Origin: Anaerolineales bacterium
GTDB taxonomy: Bacteria > Chloroflexota > Anaerolineae > Anaerolineales > Villigracilaceae
DNA length: 36,715 nt
NCBI GenBank assembly: GCA_013360875.1
Contig: JABWAU010000042.1
Location: 1 to 36,715, forward strand
Reading direction: 5' to 3'
The first letter of the stretch is position 1; every line of letters starts with the position of its first letter. This document shows positions 21,662 to 30,327 of this stretch, piece after piece. A program made the position numbers and the translations under genes. The notes below the pieces were generated by a model that was given only the letters and a program-made list of their open reading frames with translations, did no database searches and was not told where the DNA came from.

Positions 21662-23233
21662 CTATTTTACAACATGCGCGCCTTCTTCGGGATGGACGCC
21701 CGCCATCAACAAGCCGAGTTTTTCGGGCGTGGCGTCCGCGCGCGGTACGATGTCCATGATCTGCCCTTCGTAGATGACCGCGATGCGGTCGGAGAGTGCG
21801 AGGATCTCATCGAGGTCTTCCGAGATGAGCAAGATGGCGGCGCCGCGTTTACGCTGTTCGAGCAACTGGTCGCGGACGTATTCGGTCGCGCCGATGTCCA
21901 GTCCGCGTGTGGGCTGCGCGGCGACGATGACGCGCGGGTTGCGTGAGATCTCACGCGCCAGCACCACCTTTTGAATGTTGCCGCCGGAGAGGTTCTTGGC
22001 AAGCGTATCCTGCGATGGCGTTTTGACCTGGAACCTTTCGATTAGCCGGTTCGCATGGGCGGAGATTTCGCGCAGGTTGAGGAAGGCGGATCGCGAAAAG
22101 GGTTGTTTATGATGTTCGCGCAGGATCAAATTCTCCGCGACCGAAAACTCCCGGATGACGCCGTCTCGCATGCGTTCTTCGGGGATATACGATAACATGC
22201 GCTCGGTCAGTTCGCCCGGCGGGAAGTTGGTGACATCCTGCCCATCGAGGCGGACGTTGCCCGAAACGATCCTTCGCAAGCCGGTCACTATCTCTGCCAG
22301 TTCGCGTTGACCGTTGCCCGAAACTCCCGCGATCCCGAGGATCTCGCCCGCACGCACCTCGAGGCTGACGCCGCGCAGACCCGGCGTACCACGGTCGCTG
22401 CCGCATGCAACGTTCTCGAGTTGCAGGCGGACCTCCCCGAATTCAACGTCCCCACGATCCGGCGCAAAGCCGACCTCGCGTCCGACCATCCAGTTGGCGA
22501 GGATCTGCTTCGTCGTTTCGGAGGTGGGGCGCGTGCCGATCTTGCGTCCATCGCGCAGGACCGTGACGCGATTGCTGATCTCGACCACCTCGTGCAATTT
22601 ATGCGAGATGAAGATCAACGCGTGACCATCCCTCACCATCTGGCGCATGATGGCGAACAATTCATCCACTTCCTGCGGGGTCAACACGGCGGTCGGCTCG
22701 TCGAGGATGAGGAGCGCCGCGCCGCGATATAACGCCTTGATGATCTCGACGCGTTGTTGCTGTCCTACAGATAACTGCCAGATGTAGGCGGACGGGTCAA
22801 TTTTCAAACCGTAGATGTCCGCCAGTTCAACGATGCGCTTCGAGACGCGGTCGAGGTCGGTCAATGCGCCGCGCGAGGAGGGCAACCCCAGCGCGACGTT
22901 TTCGACGACGGTCAATGATTCCACGAGCATGAAGTGCTGGTGGATCATGCCGATGCCCAGGTTGATCGCATCCGTCGGCGAGGAAATCGCGACCGGCTTT
23001 CCATTCAACAGGATCTCCCCCTCGTCCGGGTGATACAACCCGTAGAGTATCTTCATCAACGTGCTTTTGCCCGCGCCGTTTTCCCCCAGCAGGGCATGAA
23101 CTTCGCCGGTCTTCACGTCGAAGTCCACGCGGTCGTTGGCTAGCACGCCGGGGAAACGCTTGGTGATACCTCGTATCTCCAGCGTATCAATTCGGGTTCG
23201 ACCGGAGGGGAGAAGGTTGGATTCGGTCATCAC
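21662..23233 (-). CDS. BMP-type ABC importer ATPase 1 (two NBDs)
   Basis: 523 residues, RbsA/MglA-like tandem NBD protein of the nucleoside (BMP/Nup) importer group. NBD1 has Walker A GENGAGKST, signature LSVGQQQRVEII and Walker B LLILDEPTAVL. NBD2 has a degenerate Walker A (GIAGVSGNGQRE) and signature LSGGNIQKVVLAREI, typical of this class. Energises uptake for permeases 24466-26546 and lipoprotein 23285-24358. A 14-bp hairpin lies just before its start. Confidence 0.9.
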   Translation of the reverse strand: MMTESNLLPSGRTRIDTLEIRGITKRFPGVLANDRVDFDVKTGEVHALLGENGAGKSTLMKILYGLYHPDEGEILLNGKPVAISSPTDAINLGIGMIHQHFMLVESLTVVENVALGLPSSRGALTDLDRVSKRIVELADIYGLKIDPSAYIWQLSVGQQQRVEIIKALYRGAALLILDEPTAVLTPQEVDELFAIMRQMVRDGHALIFISHKLHEVVEISNRVTVLRDGRKIGTRPTSETTKQILANWMVGREVGFAPDRGDVEFGEVRLQLENVACGSDRGTPGLRGVSLEVRAGEILGIAGVSGNGQRELAEIVTGLRRIVSGNVRLDGQDVTNFPPGELTERMLSYIPEERMRDGVIREFSVAENLILREHHKQPFSRSAFLNLREISAHANRLIERFQVKTPSQDTLAKNLSGGNIQKVVLAREISRNPRVIVAAQPTRGLDIGATEYVRDQLLEQRKRGAAILLISEDLDEILALSDRIAVIYEGQIMDIVPRADATPEKLGLLMAGVHPEEGAHVVK

Positions 23234-23243
23234 GACATTCTCG

Positions 23244-23274
23244 GACCTCGGAGGTCTCGAAGACCTCCGAGGTC
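23244..23274. repeat. Perfect hairpin between lipoprotein 1 and ATPase 1
   Basis: GACCTCGGAGGTCT, loop CGA, AGACCTCCGAGGTC: 14 uninterrupted pairs in the 51-base gap. No T-run follows on the minus strand. It could stabilise the upstream lipoprotein mRNA or attenuate the ATPase gene. Confidence 0.7.
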
Positions 23275-23284
23275 TGTATCAACT

Positions 23285-24358
23285 TTACGGCAGGGTGATC
23301 TCGATGCTTCCGTCAATGATTCCCTGGATGGTCTCGTCAGCCAGCGACTTGGCGTCCGCGGAAAGCGGATAGTCCGGGTTGTATTCCATCACTTCGCCGC
23401 CGTTGGCAAGATTGGCGACGAACGACTGTCCGCCGAGCGTGCCGGACTTGATGAGACCTATCATCTCGTTCAGCACCACCTCCCAGTGATAGACCTGGCT
23501 GGCGACCACGATGGAAGGCGCAAGAGACGTTTGATTCGACTGCGTGCCGAACCACAGCACGTTGGCTTCCTCGGCTTTGCCGATCGCGCCCACAACCATC
23601 TGGGCGGTGCCGGTCATCACGTCCGCGCCGGCGGCGATGTGCGTGGTCGCGGCTTCGGAGGCAAGCGCAACGTCCGAGAACGAACCGATGTAGTTCACGT
23701 TCACCTGCACGGTCGAGTCGGTCGCCGCGACGCCGGCTTTGAACCCGTCCACGTACAGTTTCGCGTCGCCGGTCTCGATCGGTCCGACAACGCCAACCAC
23801 CTTGCTCGTGGAGAGCGTGGCGGCAAGAACACCGTTGACGTAACCGCCTTCGTGGGACGCGGCTTCATAGGCGAATACGTTGGGCAGACCGAAGGTGTCT
23901 ACGGTGGTGCCCCAGGCGAAACTGGTGTCCGGGAAATCGGGGGCAATCTCCTGCAGGGACGAACCGTACTGCGAACCGTGCGCGATCACCAGGTCGTAGC
24001 CCTGCGAGGCATAATCACGGATGGCAGCGGCGGCATCGTCCACGACGAACATGCCATCGGAGTACACGAACTCGAAGGCGCTCGGTCCACCCATCTCCTC
24101 CTGAACGCGTACCAGCGCGTCGTACATGCTCTGGCTGAAAGCCAGATCGTTGATCGCGCTGGGCATGACGACCGCCACACGGAACGGCTCGGCCGGCGCG
24201 GCGGGAGGTTCGGTGGGAACCGCAGGCACCTCGGTCGCTTCAACGGGAGGCTCTGTGGGGGGAGCAGCCGGCTCGGTGGTGGCAGCCGTCCCTCCGCACG
24301 CGCTCAATACGAGCGCAAAGGTTACAACCAGCGTAAAAAACCAGACGAACTTTTTCAT
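23285..24358 (-). CDS. BMP-family substrate-binding lipoprotein 1
   Basis: 357 residues from MKKFVWFF; the frame is open far upstream but AAAAGGAG precedes this ATG and a lipoprotein signal begins exactly here. Lipobox LSAC with Cys at residue 20, then a Thr/Glu/Pro-rich linker (EPAAPPTEPPVEATEVPA), then the PBP1/BMP fold beginning FRVAVVMPSAINDLAFSQSM. BMP/Med proteins bind nucleosides or purines outside the membrane. Third gene of its set after two permeases. Confidence 0.9.
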   Translation of the reverse strand: MKKFVWFFTLVVTFALVLSACGGTAATTEPAAPPTEPPVEATEVPAVPTEPPAAPAEPFRVAVVMPSAINDLAFSQSMYDALVRVQEEMGGPSAFEFVYSDGMFVVDDAAAAIRDYASQGYDLVIAHGSQYGSSLQEIAPDFPDTSFAWGTTVDTFGLPNVFAYEAASHEGGYVNGVLAATLSTSKVVGVVGPIETGDAKLYVDGFKAGVAATDSTVQVNVNYIGSFSDVALASEAATTHIAAGADVMTGTAQMVVGAIGKAEEANVLWFGTQSNQTSLAPSIVVASQVYHWEVVLNEMIGLIKSGTLGGQSFVANLANGGEVMEYNPDYPLSADAKSLADETIQGIIDGSIEITLP

Positions 24359-24465
24359 TCTTCTTCTCCTTTTTGGGAATGGATACGCTTCTTTGCACGG
24401 GATGGTTGATTCGGTTTCCAGATTCATCTTCATCATCTGACGGGCGCACCTCCATTTTGCGAGCG

Positions 24466-25398
24466 TTACTCCTCCCGCTCGAAGGGCTTGGTCAACGCGG
24501 ACGGTGCCCGCACCCTCGAGACGGTGACAACCAGGACCAAAATGGTCAACACGTAGGGCAGCATCACCGCAATGTCGGGCGGGATCGGAACGTTCTTCAC
24601 CTGCATCCACAACTGAAGCGAGTTGACCATGCTGAACAACAGCGCGCCGCCCAACACCCCCACCGGGCGCCACGCGCCAAAATAGACCAGCGCGACCGCA
24701 ATGAAACCCTGTCCGCTGGTCATATTCTGCTGAAAGACGTTCAACAGCGCGATCGAAAGCGACGCGCCCGCAATGCCCGAAAGCGTCCCGCCAAGAATGA
24801 TCGTGAAATATCGTACGCGCGCCACGTTCACGCCCAGCGAATCCGCCGCATCCGGGTTTTCGCCCACCGCACGGATCTTCAAACCCAGCGTGGTCTTGTT
24901 CAAAACGAACCAGGCCACAGGCACGAGCAGGTAAGCCAGGTACACCAGCAGGTTATGGTTGAAGAAGATCTCCCCGAGAACCGGAATGTCGCTCAAACCG
25001 GGAATGTAAATCCTCGGAAAACCCTTTACCGTTTCCACCGTCCCCATCAATTTCTGGAAGAGCAGGTCGCTCATCCCCAGTCCGAACAGATAAAAGCCGA
25101 TCCCACTGATGCCCTGCTGCGCCTGCAAATTGACCGTCACATACGCCATCGCCAGCCCCATCACCGCGCCGACGATCATCGCGGCAAGCATACCGAGCCA
25201 CAAATTGCCGGTGGTCAACGCCACGTAAAAAGCGGCGAACGCGCCGAGGAGCATCTGCCCCTCCACGCCGAGGTTAAGCACGCCGCTCCGCTGGCTGAAC
25301 GTCTCGCCGACGGCGGCGTATAGATAAGGAGTCGCAAGACGGATGCCCGACGCCAGGATGCCGATCAATACCGTTACGGAGAAGAGATCGGAGATCAT
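24466..25398 (-). CDS. BMP-type ABC importer permease 1b
   Basis: 310 residues, about eight to ten hydrophobic helices, BPD_transp_2 family (NupQ/YufQ-like). The N-terminal block TPYLYAAVGETFSQRSGVLN followed by LGVEGQMLLGAF is the typical start; AVGENPDAADSLGVNV is the cytoplasmic coupling loop that meets the ATPase. Start overlaps the previous permease stop by four bases. Confidence 0.88.
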   Translation of the reverse strand: MISDLFSVTVLIGILASGIRLATPYLYAAVGETFSQRSGVLNLGVEGQMLLGAFAAFYVALTTGNLWLGMLAAMIVGAVMGLAMAYVTVNLQAQQGISGIGFYLFGLGMSDLLFQKLMGTVETVKGFPRIYIPGLSDIPVLGEIFFNHNLLVYLAYLLVPVAWFVLNKTTLGLKIRAVGENPDAADSLGVNVARVRYFTIILGGTLSGIAGASLSIALLNVFQQNMTSGQGFIAVALVYFGAWRPVGVLGGALLFSMVNSLQLWMQVKNVPIPPDIAVMLPYVLTILVLVVTVSRVRAPSALTKPFEREE

Positions 25399-26546
25399 CC
25401 CTTCGCCTCCTTTTCCGCGACCTGAACCTGCCCCGGTTTCGATGCAGTTTCCTCTTCCCTGACAGCCGCCAGCCTTTGCCTTTGCCTCCTGCGCCTCCAG
25501 ATCTCGCTGCTCACAACAAAGACCACGACCAACCCATTCAGCGCGATGACCAGCGCCGACGGCACCTGCACCACCCTCTGCATCTTGTTCGCTCCCACAA
25601 GGAGCGCGCCAAACAGGATCGAAGCCGGGATGGACAAGATCGGATGCAGTTGACCGAAAAGGGCCGCCACGATCCCATTGAACCCGGCGCTCCCCGTAAA
25701 TCCCGAAGCGGACCCGTCCGTAATCATGCGATAGTTCACGCCGTAAACTTGAATGGCTCCAGCCAGCCCCGCAAAAGCGCCGCTCAACAGGAGCGAAAGC
25801 ACGATATAACGTTTCACGTTGATCCCTGCATACTTCGCGGCGTGCGGGTTATGCCCCACCGCGCGGATGCGATAACCAATGGTGGTGCGCCACAACAGAA
25901 TATAGACCAGGATCGCGAGGATCACCGCGATCAACACACCGAGGTGCAGGCGGGTGGGTACGAAACGAGCCAGCCGAAAGGCTTCGATAAGGCGCGCGGT
26001 CTGTGGGATCTTCGAAGCCAGTTCCGCCTGCGCGGGATCAATCATCGGTCCGCGCAGAAGGAAGTTCATGAGTTGAACGGCGATGGCATTCATCATCACC
26101 GTGCTGAGAATTTCGTTGACGCTGAAATAGGCTTTGAGGAAACCGGGAATGCCGCCCCAGATCGCGCCCCCGAGGAAACCTGTCAGCATTGCCGCCGGAA
26201 TGATGACCCAACCTGGCAGGTTGGTGAACTTTAATCCCACCCAGGTCGCCAGGATGGCGCCGACGATCATCTGCCCCTCGCCCCCGATGTTGATCACGTT
26301 GCCGCGAAAGGAAATGCAGATCCCCAACGCCACCAGGAGCAGCGGCGTGGCTTTGACCAGGGTCTCCGCCAGCGAATTGGCGCTCCCGAACGCCCCGTCC
26401 CAAAGCGAAAGATACGCCTCGATGGGATTGACCTTCAAAAAGAGCAGCATCACCGCGCCAACCAGCAACGCCGCCAACGTCGCGAAGACAGGCAGGAGCC
26501 CGTCAAGCAGGCGGGAAACCCAATCGCTTTGCAATAGTTTTTTCAT
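25395..26546 (-). CDS. BMP-type ABC importer permease 1a
   Basis: 383 residues, BPD_transp_2 family (NupP/YufP-like). Has NIGGEGQMIVGAILATWVGL near residue 95 and coupling loop AVGHNPHAAKYAGINV near residue 235. The C-terminus (RRRRQRQRLAAVREEETASK) is charged and cytoplasmic. First gene of importer set 1, with its own promoter and palindromic operator upstream. Confidence 0.88.
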   Translation of the reverse strand: MKKLLQSDWVSRLLDGLLPVFATLAALLVGAVMLLFLKVNPIEAYLSLWDGAFGSANSLAETLVKATPLLLVALGICISFRGNVINIGGEGQMIVGAILATWVGLKFTNLPGWVIIPAAMLTGFLGGAIWGGIPGFLKAYFSVNEILSTVMMNAIAVQLMNFLLRGPMIDPAQAELASKIPQTARLIEAFRLARFVPTRLHLGVLIAVILAILVYILLWRTTIGYRIRAVGHNPHAAKYAGINVKRYIVLSLLLSGAFAGLAGAIQVYGVNYRMITDGSASGFTGSAGFNGIVAALFGQLHPILSIPASILFGALLVGANKMQRVVQVPSALVIALNGLVVVFVVSSEIWRRRRQRQRLAAVREEETASKPGQVQVAEKEAKG

Positions 26547-26574
26547 TGCCAGGCTGGTCGCTCCTGTTTCTGCC

Positions 26575-26604
26575 AGTATATCGGAAGCCTGCCCAATTTG
26601 TCAG
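26575..26604 (-). promoter_or_regulatory. Promoter of importer set 1
   Basis: Minus-strand CTGACA (26599-26604) and TATACT (26575-26580) with an 18-base spacer; predicted start about 25 bases before the ATG at 26546. Confidence 0.6.
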
Positions 26605-26612
26605 ACAAATTG
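26594..26612. promoter_or_regulatory. Perfect 19-bp palindrome, FadR/GntR-type operator candidate
   Basis: CAATTTGTC-A-GACAAATTG. The core TTGTCAGACAA (26598-26608) fits the T-N-G-T-N3-A-C-N-A form known for FadR-subfamily GntR repressors. It covers the -35 box of importer set 1. No such regulator gene is in the window. Confidence 0.6.
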
Positions 26613-26642
26613 TAATCGAAATCGTATGATAATTATCTATAT

Positions 26643-27722
26643 TCAGTACTTCACGAAAACAGCGCGTAATTTGCGCCCTCTGGCGCAAATACGGCGGTAG
26701 AGACCGCCTAATACGCGCTTTCGTGATCTACTGATAAACGGAACGCCCAGCGCGGCGGGAGGCGACGCGCGCATGGCGCGCAGCAGTTTCGCAAAGAACT
26801 TGCGCGTGGATTCCGGCATGGCGGCGAGGGTCCGCTCCACCCATTCGGCATTGCCGATGTTGACCAGCAAAAGCGTGAGGATCATCAACGGGAACGGCGC
26901 GACCTGTAACACCTGCGAAGGGACCTGGGTCAACACGGGTTGGAGGACCAAGCCCAGCCATTGCAGGAAGGCAAAGAGGTACGCGCCGAACGCGCCGCGT
27001 AGCGGGTTCCAGCCGCCGAAGATGGTGATGGCAAGCGCGATCCAGCCGATTCCATCCAGACCTGAAATGGTCCCCATCCACCCCGCGCGGATGGCAAGCG
27101 AATAGGCGGGTCCCGTAAGACCGATCAACGCGCCGCCGATCACCGTATACACGTAGCGCATCAGGGTGACGTTCGCGCCGCGAATGTACGCCGCGGCGGG
27201 CTTCTCGCCGATGCCCTGCAGCATCAAACCGGAGCGTGTGCGGAAGATCCATGCCCAGGCGAGAAAGATGAATAGGAAACTGAGATAGGTGATGAAATCC
27301 TGGCGAAAGAAGAGCGTGCCGAGGACGGGAATGTCGCTGAGAAGCGGAATGGGCACCACCTGCAAACGCGGACCTGGCACACCCATGTACGGGCTCCCAA
27401 GGAAGTAGGAAAGATCGCGGCAGGTGAGCGCGAGGACGAAGCCGACCGCGACCTGCGATTGTTTCAACGTGATGCTTGCAAACGCCACGACTAACGCCAC
27501 GAGCGCGCCGATCAACATCCCTGCCAGAAATCCAAGCAGGATGTTATCCGTGGTGTATGCGACGGCAAACCCGCCCATTGCCGCGAGCAGGATCGTGCCG
27601 TTCATCGAAAGGTTGAGCACACCGGCGCGTTCGGAGAGCGTTTCGCCAATCACCGCAAAAACGACGGGAGCCGCCGAAGCAAGGACGCCAGCCAGACCGA
27701 TGAGAAGCGTTTCCTGGGTCAT
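26643..27722 (-). CDS. BMP-type ABC importer permease 2b
   Basis: 359 residues from MTQETLLIG; GGAGG seven bases upstream fixes this start rather than an ATG six codons earlier. BPD_transp_2 family with PVVFAVIGETLSERAGVLNL and MNGTILLAAMGG near residue 35 and coupling loop GIGEKPAAAYIRGANV. The last ~27 residues (from SRKRVLGGLYRRI on) are encoded by the paired-hairpin element 26651-26726 and are basic, unlike the rest. Confidence 0.87.
   Translation of the reverse strand: MTQETLLIGLAGVLASAAPVVFAVIGETLSERAGVLNLSMNGTILLAAMGGFAVAYTTDNILLGFLAGMLIGALVALVVAFASITLKQSQVAVGFVLALTCRDLSYFLGSPYMGVPGPRLQVVPIPLLSDIPVLGTLFFRQDFITYLSFLFIFLAWAWIFRTRSGLMLQGIGEKPAAAYIRGANVTLMRYVYTVIGGALIGLTGPAYSLAIRAGWMGTISGLDGIGWIALAITIFGGWNPLRGAFGAYLFAFLQWLGLVLQPVLTQVPSQVLQVAPFPLMILTLLLVNIGNAEWVERTLAAMPESTRKFFAKLLRAMRASPPAALGVPFISRSRKRVLGGLYRRICARGRKLRAVFVKY
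26651..26726. repeat. Paired-hairpin element with complementary loops (copy 3)
   Basis: Outer arms TCACGAAAACAGCGCGTA (26651-26668) and TACGCGCTTTCGTGA (26712-26726) enclose ATTTGCGCC-CTCT-GGCGCAAAT (26669-26690) and GGCGGT-AGAG-ACCGCC (26693-26708). Loops CTCT and AGAG are exact complements. It lies inside the 3' end of permease 2b. Confidence 0.8.
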
Positions 27723-27723
27723 A

Positions 27724-28761
27724 TCACGACCTCCTCGCAAACTTCTGCTGCATCCCGGATGCCAGCAGGACGAACAGCACCAGCACGCCCTGCAACACGC
27801 CGGAGAGGGACGAGTCGAGTTTCATCAGGATGGGAAGTTGGATGCTCCCGATGTTCAACGCGGCGAAGAACAGGGCGACGGGTACCGCCCAAAGGGCTTG
27901 ATAATTGATAAGCATCGCCACCAGGAGACCGAGATACCCATACCCGCTCGAAATGGACGGGATGAGGCGATGATACACAGCCGCGACCTGCATGGCTCCC
28001 GCCGCGCCCGCCAGCGCACCGCAGATCAGGAATGAGTACATGGAATATTGCCAGGTGGGAATGCCAAGCAGGTACGCGGCGCGGAAGTTTTTGCCCACCG
28101 CCTTGAGCCGCAAGCCGAAGTACGTGCCCTGCAACAAAAAATATACGATGACAATTCCAACCAATGCAATGCCCAACGCCCAGGGGCTGATGCGTAAATT
28201 CTCCACCAGGGGCAGCGAAAATTCATCCGGGAAGGGAACCGTCCCGCTCATGGAGGCGACGCCCGGTCGTTTCCATGGCCCAAAGATCAGGTAAATGGTC
28301 AACGCGGTGGCAACGAAGTTCAGGCCCAATCCGCCGAAGATCTCGTTCACGCCGCCGAACACCTTCAACAAGCCCGCCAGTGAGCCCCACAACGCCCCGC
28401 CGATCATCCCGCCGAGGATGGCAAGAGCGATGATGAGCGCGGGAGGCAGGTTGCTGTCGAGGAAGAAGCGATACACCCACGTCGTTGCGATCGCGCCCAG
28501 CACCACCTGTCCCTCCACGCCGATGTTCCACAGCCCGGCGGAAAACGTCACCAGCAATCCCGCTGTGACGAGCAACAACGGCACGAACGCCACCAGCACC
28601 TCCGCAAACTTGCGCAACGAACCGAAGGAACCCGCGAACATGTTCCTGAACGCCTCCCACGGCGAGGCGTCCACGGAGATCAGGATCAACGAGACCACGC
28701 CGAAGGAAAGCAGAAGCGCCGCGAGTTGATACAAAAGGTTTCCAAGACGATCCCTAATCAT
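27724..28761 (-). CDS. BMP-type ABC importer permease 2a
   Basis: 345 residues, BPD_transp_2 family. Shows LWNIGVEGQVVLGAIATTWV near residue 78 and coupling loop AVGKNFRAAYLLGIPT near residue 220. Its start overlaps the ATPase 2 stop by eight bases, and the next permease starts one base after its stop, so the set is tightly coupled. Confidence 0.88.
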   Translation of the reverse strand: MIRDRLGNLLYQLAALLLSFGVVSLILISVDASPWEAFRNMFAGSFGSLRKFAEVLVAFVPLLLVTAGLLVTFSAGLWNIGVEGQVVLGAIATTWVYRFFLDSNLPPALIIALAILGGMIGGALWGSLAGLLKVFGGVNEIFGGLGLNFVATALTIYLIFGPWKRPGVASMSGTVPFPDEFSLPLVENLRISPWALGIALVGIVIVYFLLQGTYFGLRLKAVGKNFRAAYLLGIPTWQYSMYSFLICGALAGAAGAMQVAAVYHRLIPSISSGYGYLGLLVAMLINYQALWAVPVALFFAALNIGSIQLPILMKLDSSLSGVLQGVLVLFVLLASGMQQKFARRS

Positions 28762-30244
28762 ACGCCTCTCCCATGTCTGCCCAGTTCTTACCGCCGATCA
28801 ATTGACCGAGTTGGTCCACGCTCGTCTTTCCCGCGTCGAGCGGGCGGGAAACCTTCCCGCTGAAAAAGACCAGCACGCGGTCGCTGTACTGCAAAATTTC
28901 CTCTAGGTCGGATGAAATGAAAATGATGGCGGTGCTGGACCTGCAGCGTTCCTTGAGTTTGCCCCAGATATAGATCACCGATTCGATGTCCAGCCCGCGC
29001 GTGGGATGCTCGAGCAGGACGAGCGAAAGCGGATCCTGTAACAACGCCAGTTCGGCGCGCTGTTGATTCCCGCCCGAAAGCGACTCCACCGGGGTATGCG
29101 GCGCGCCGCGAATGTTGAAGGATTTGATCCGCTCCTCGGCAAGCCGCTGGCCGATGGCGCGGTCAATGAACAAGCCATCCGGTTCCTCCGCAAGGATAAA
29201 ATGATCCGTCAAACTCAAACCGGGGATCAAGCCCTCCTCCAGGCGCGCGGCGGGAAGGAAGTTCACGCCCGCGCGTTTGAACGCGTGATAGGATTTCCCG
29301 GTCATATCCCGACCATTGAGTATGATCCTGCCTCCGACGGGCCTCACCAGCCCCGCGCAGGCACGGATGAACAACCCCTGCCCGGAACCCTCCATGCCTG
29401 CCAGGCCGATCACCTCCCCGGCGCGCACCTCCAAATCCGCGTTCCTTATTTTCAACCGCACGTCTTCGAGCGAAACGTTCTCCAGCGACAATACGGCGTT
29501 GCCTCCCTGCGCGGGCTGCCGTGCGCCGAGGGTGATCACCTTGCCGAACATCATTTCCACGAGTTTCGAAGTGGTGTACGGAGGTTTCGCCTCCCCCACC
29601 AGTTCGCCGGCGCGCAGGACTGCGACCTTGTCGCAAAGATGCTCCACGTCCTCCAGTTTGTGCGAAACGAAGATGACCGTCATGCCCTGTCCCGCCAGTT
29701 TTTTCAGCGTGACGAACAGTTTCGATTTTTGCGAGGCGCTGATGCCGGTCGTCGGTTCGTCGAGGATGAGGACGCGCGCGCCGAGCCACAACAGGCGGAT
29801 GATCTCGAGCTGCTGGCGTTCGCCCACGGTGAGCGAATCCACGTAACTGTCGGGGTCGAGGGAAAAGTCGAATTGTTCAGCGAGCCGCCTGAAGTCCCGC
29901 GCGACCGCATTGCGATTCGGGAAGAGTCCGCCCGATTGCCCCAGCAGAAAATTATCGAGCGCGCGCATGGGTGGGAAGTCCAGCGGATCCTGATGCAACA
30001 TGCCGATGCCCACATGAATGGCGTCGGCGGGCGAATGAATGACGACGGGCTTTCCGTCGAGAATGATTTCGCCGCCCGGGTCGGCTTGAATGAACCCCGA
30101 AAGGATCTTCATCAGGGTGCTTTTACCGGCGCCGTTCTCCCCTAAAATCCCTTGAATGGAACCGGATGGGATGGACAGGTTGATGCCCTTGTTCGCATGG
30201 ACATTGCCAAAGTGCTTGTGAATGTTTTTCAGTTCGACGTTCAT
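28754..30244 (-). CDS. BMP-type ABC importer ATPase 2 (two NBDs)
   Basis: 496 residues from MNVELKNIHKHF; the frame is open 71 codons upstream but that part is not ABC-like and covers a terminator-like hairpin. NBD1: Walker A GENGAGKST, signature LTVGERQQLEII, Walker B VLILDEPTTGI. NBD2: degenerate Walker A (GLAGMEGSGQ), signature LSGGNQQRAELALL, and Walker B altered to LVLLEHPTRGLD, so hydrolysis is probably confined to NBD1. Serves permeases 26643-28761. Confidence 0.9.
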   Translation of the reverse strand: MNVELKNIHKHFGNVHANKGINLSIPSGSIQGILGENGAGKSTLMKILSGFIQADPGGEIILDGKPVVIHSPADAIHVGIGMLHQDPLDFPPMRALDNFLLGQSGGLFPNRNAVARDFRRLAEQFDFSLDPDSYVDSLTVGERQQLEIIRLLWLGARVLILDEPTTGISASQKSKLFVTLKKLAGQGMTVIFVSHKLEDVEHLCDKVAVLRAGELVGEAKPPYTTSKLVEMMFGKVITLGARQPAQGGNAVLSLENVSLEDVRLKIRNADLEVRAGEVIGLAGMEGSGQGLFIRACAGLVRPVGGRIILNGRDMTGKSYHAFKRAGVNFLPAARLEEGLIPGLSLTDHFILAEEPDGLFIDRAIGQRLAEERIKSFNIRGAPHTPVESLSGGNQQRAELALLQDPLSLVLLEHPTRGLDIESVIYIWGKLKERCRSSTAIIFISSDLEEILQYSDRVLVFFSGKVSRPLDAGKTSVDQLGQLIGGKNWADMGEAYD

Positions 30245-30281
30245 GTGCGCTAGGTCTCCATGAGGCGCGCAGGTGAAAGAA

Positions 30282-30307
30282 AGGGGCGCAGTCGAACCTG
30301 CGCCCCT
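30282..30307 (-). terminator. Attenuator-type hairpin between lipoprotein 2 and ATPase 2
   Basis: Minus strand: AGGGGCGCAG, loop GTTCGA, CTGCGCCCCT, then TTCTTTC. Ten perfect pairs followed by a T-rich tract 20 bases after the lipoprotein stop. Partial termination would give more binding protein than ATPase and permease. Confidence 0.75.
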
Positions 30308-30327
30308 CGGGGGATACGATTGTACGA

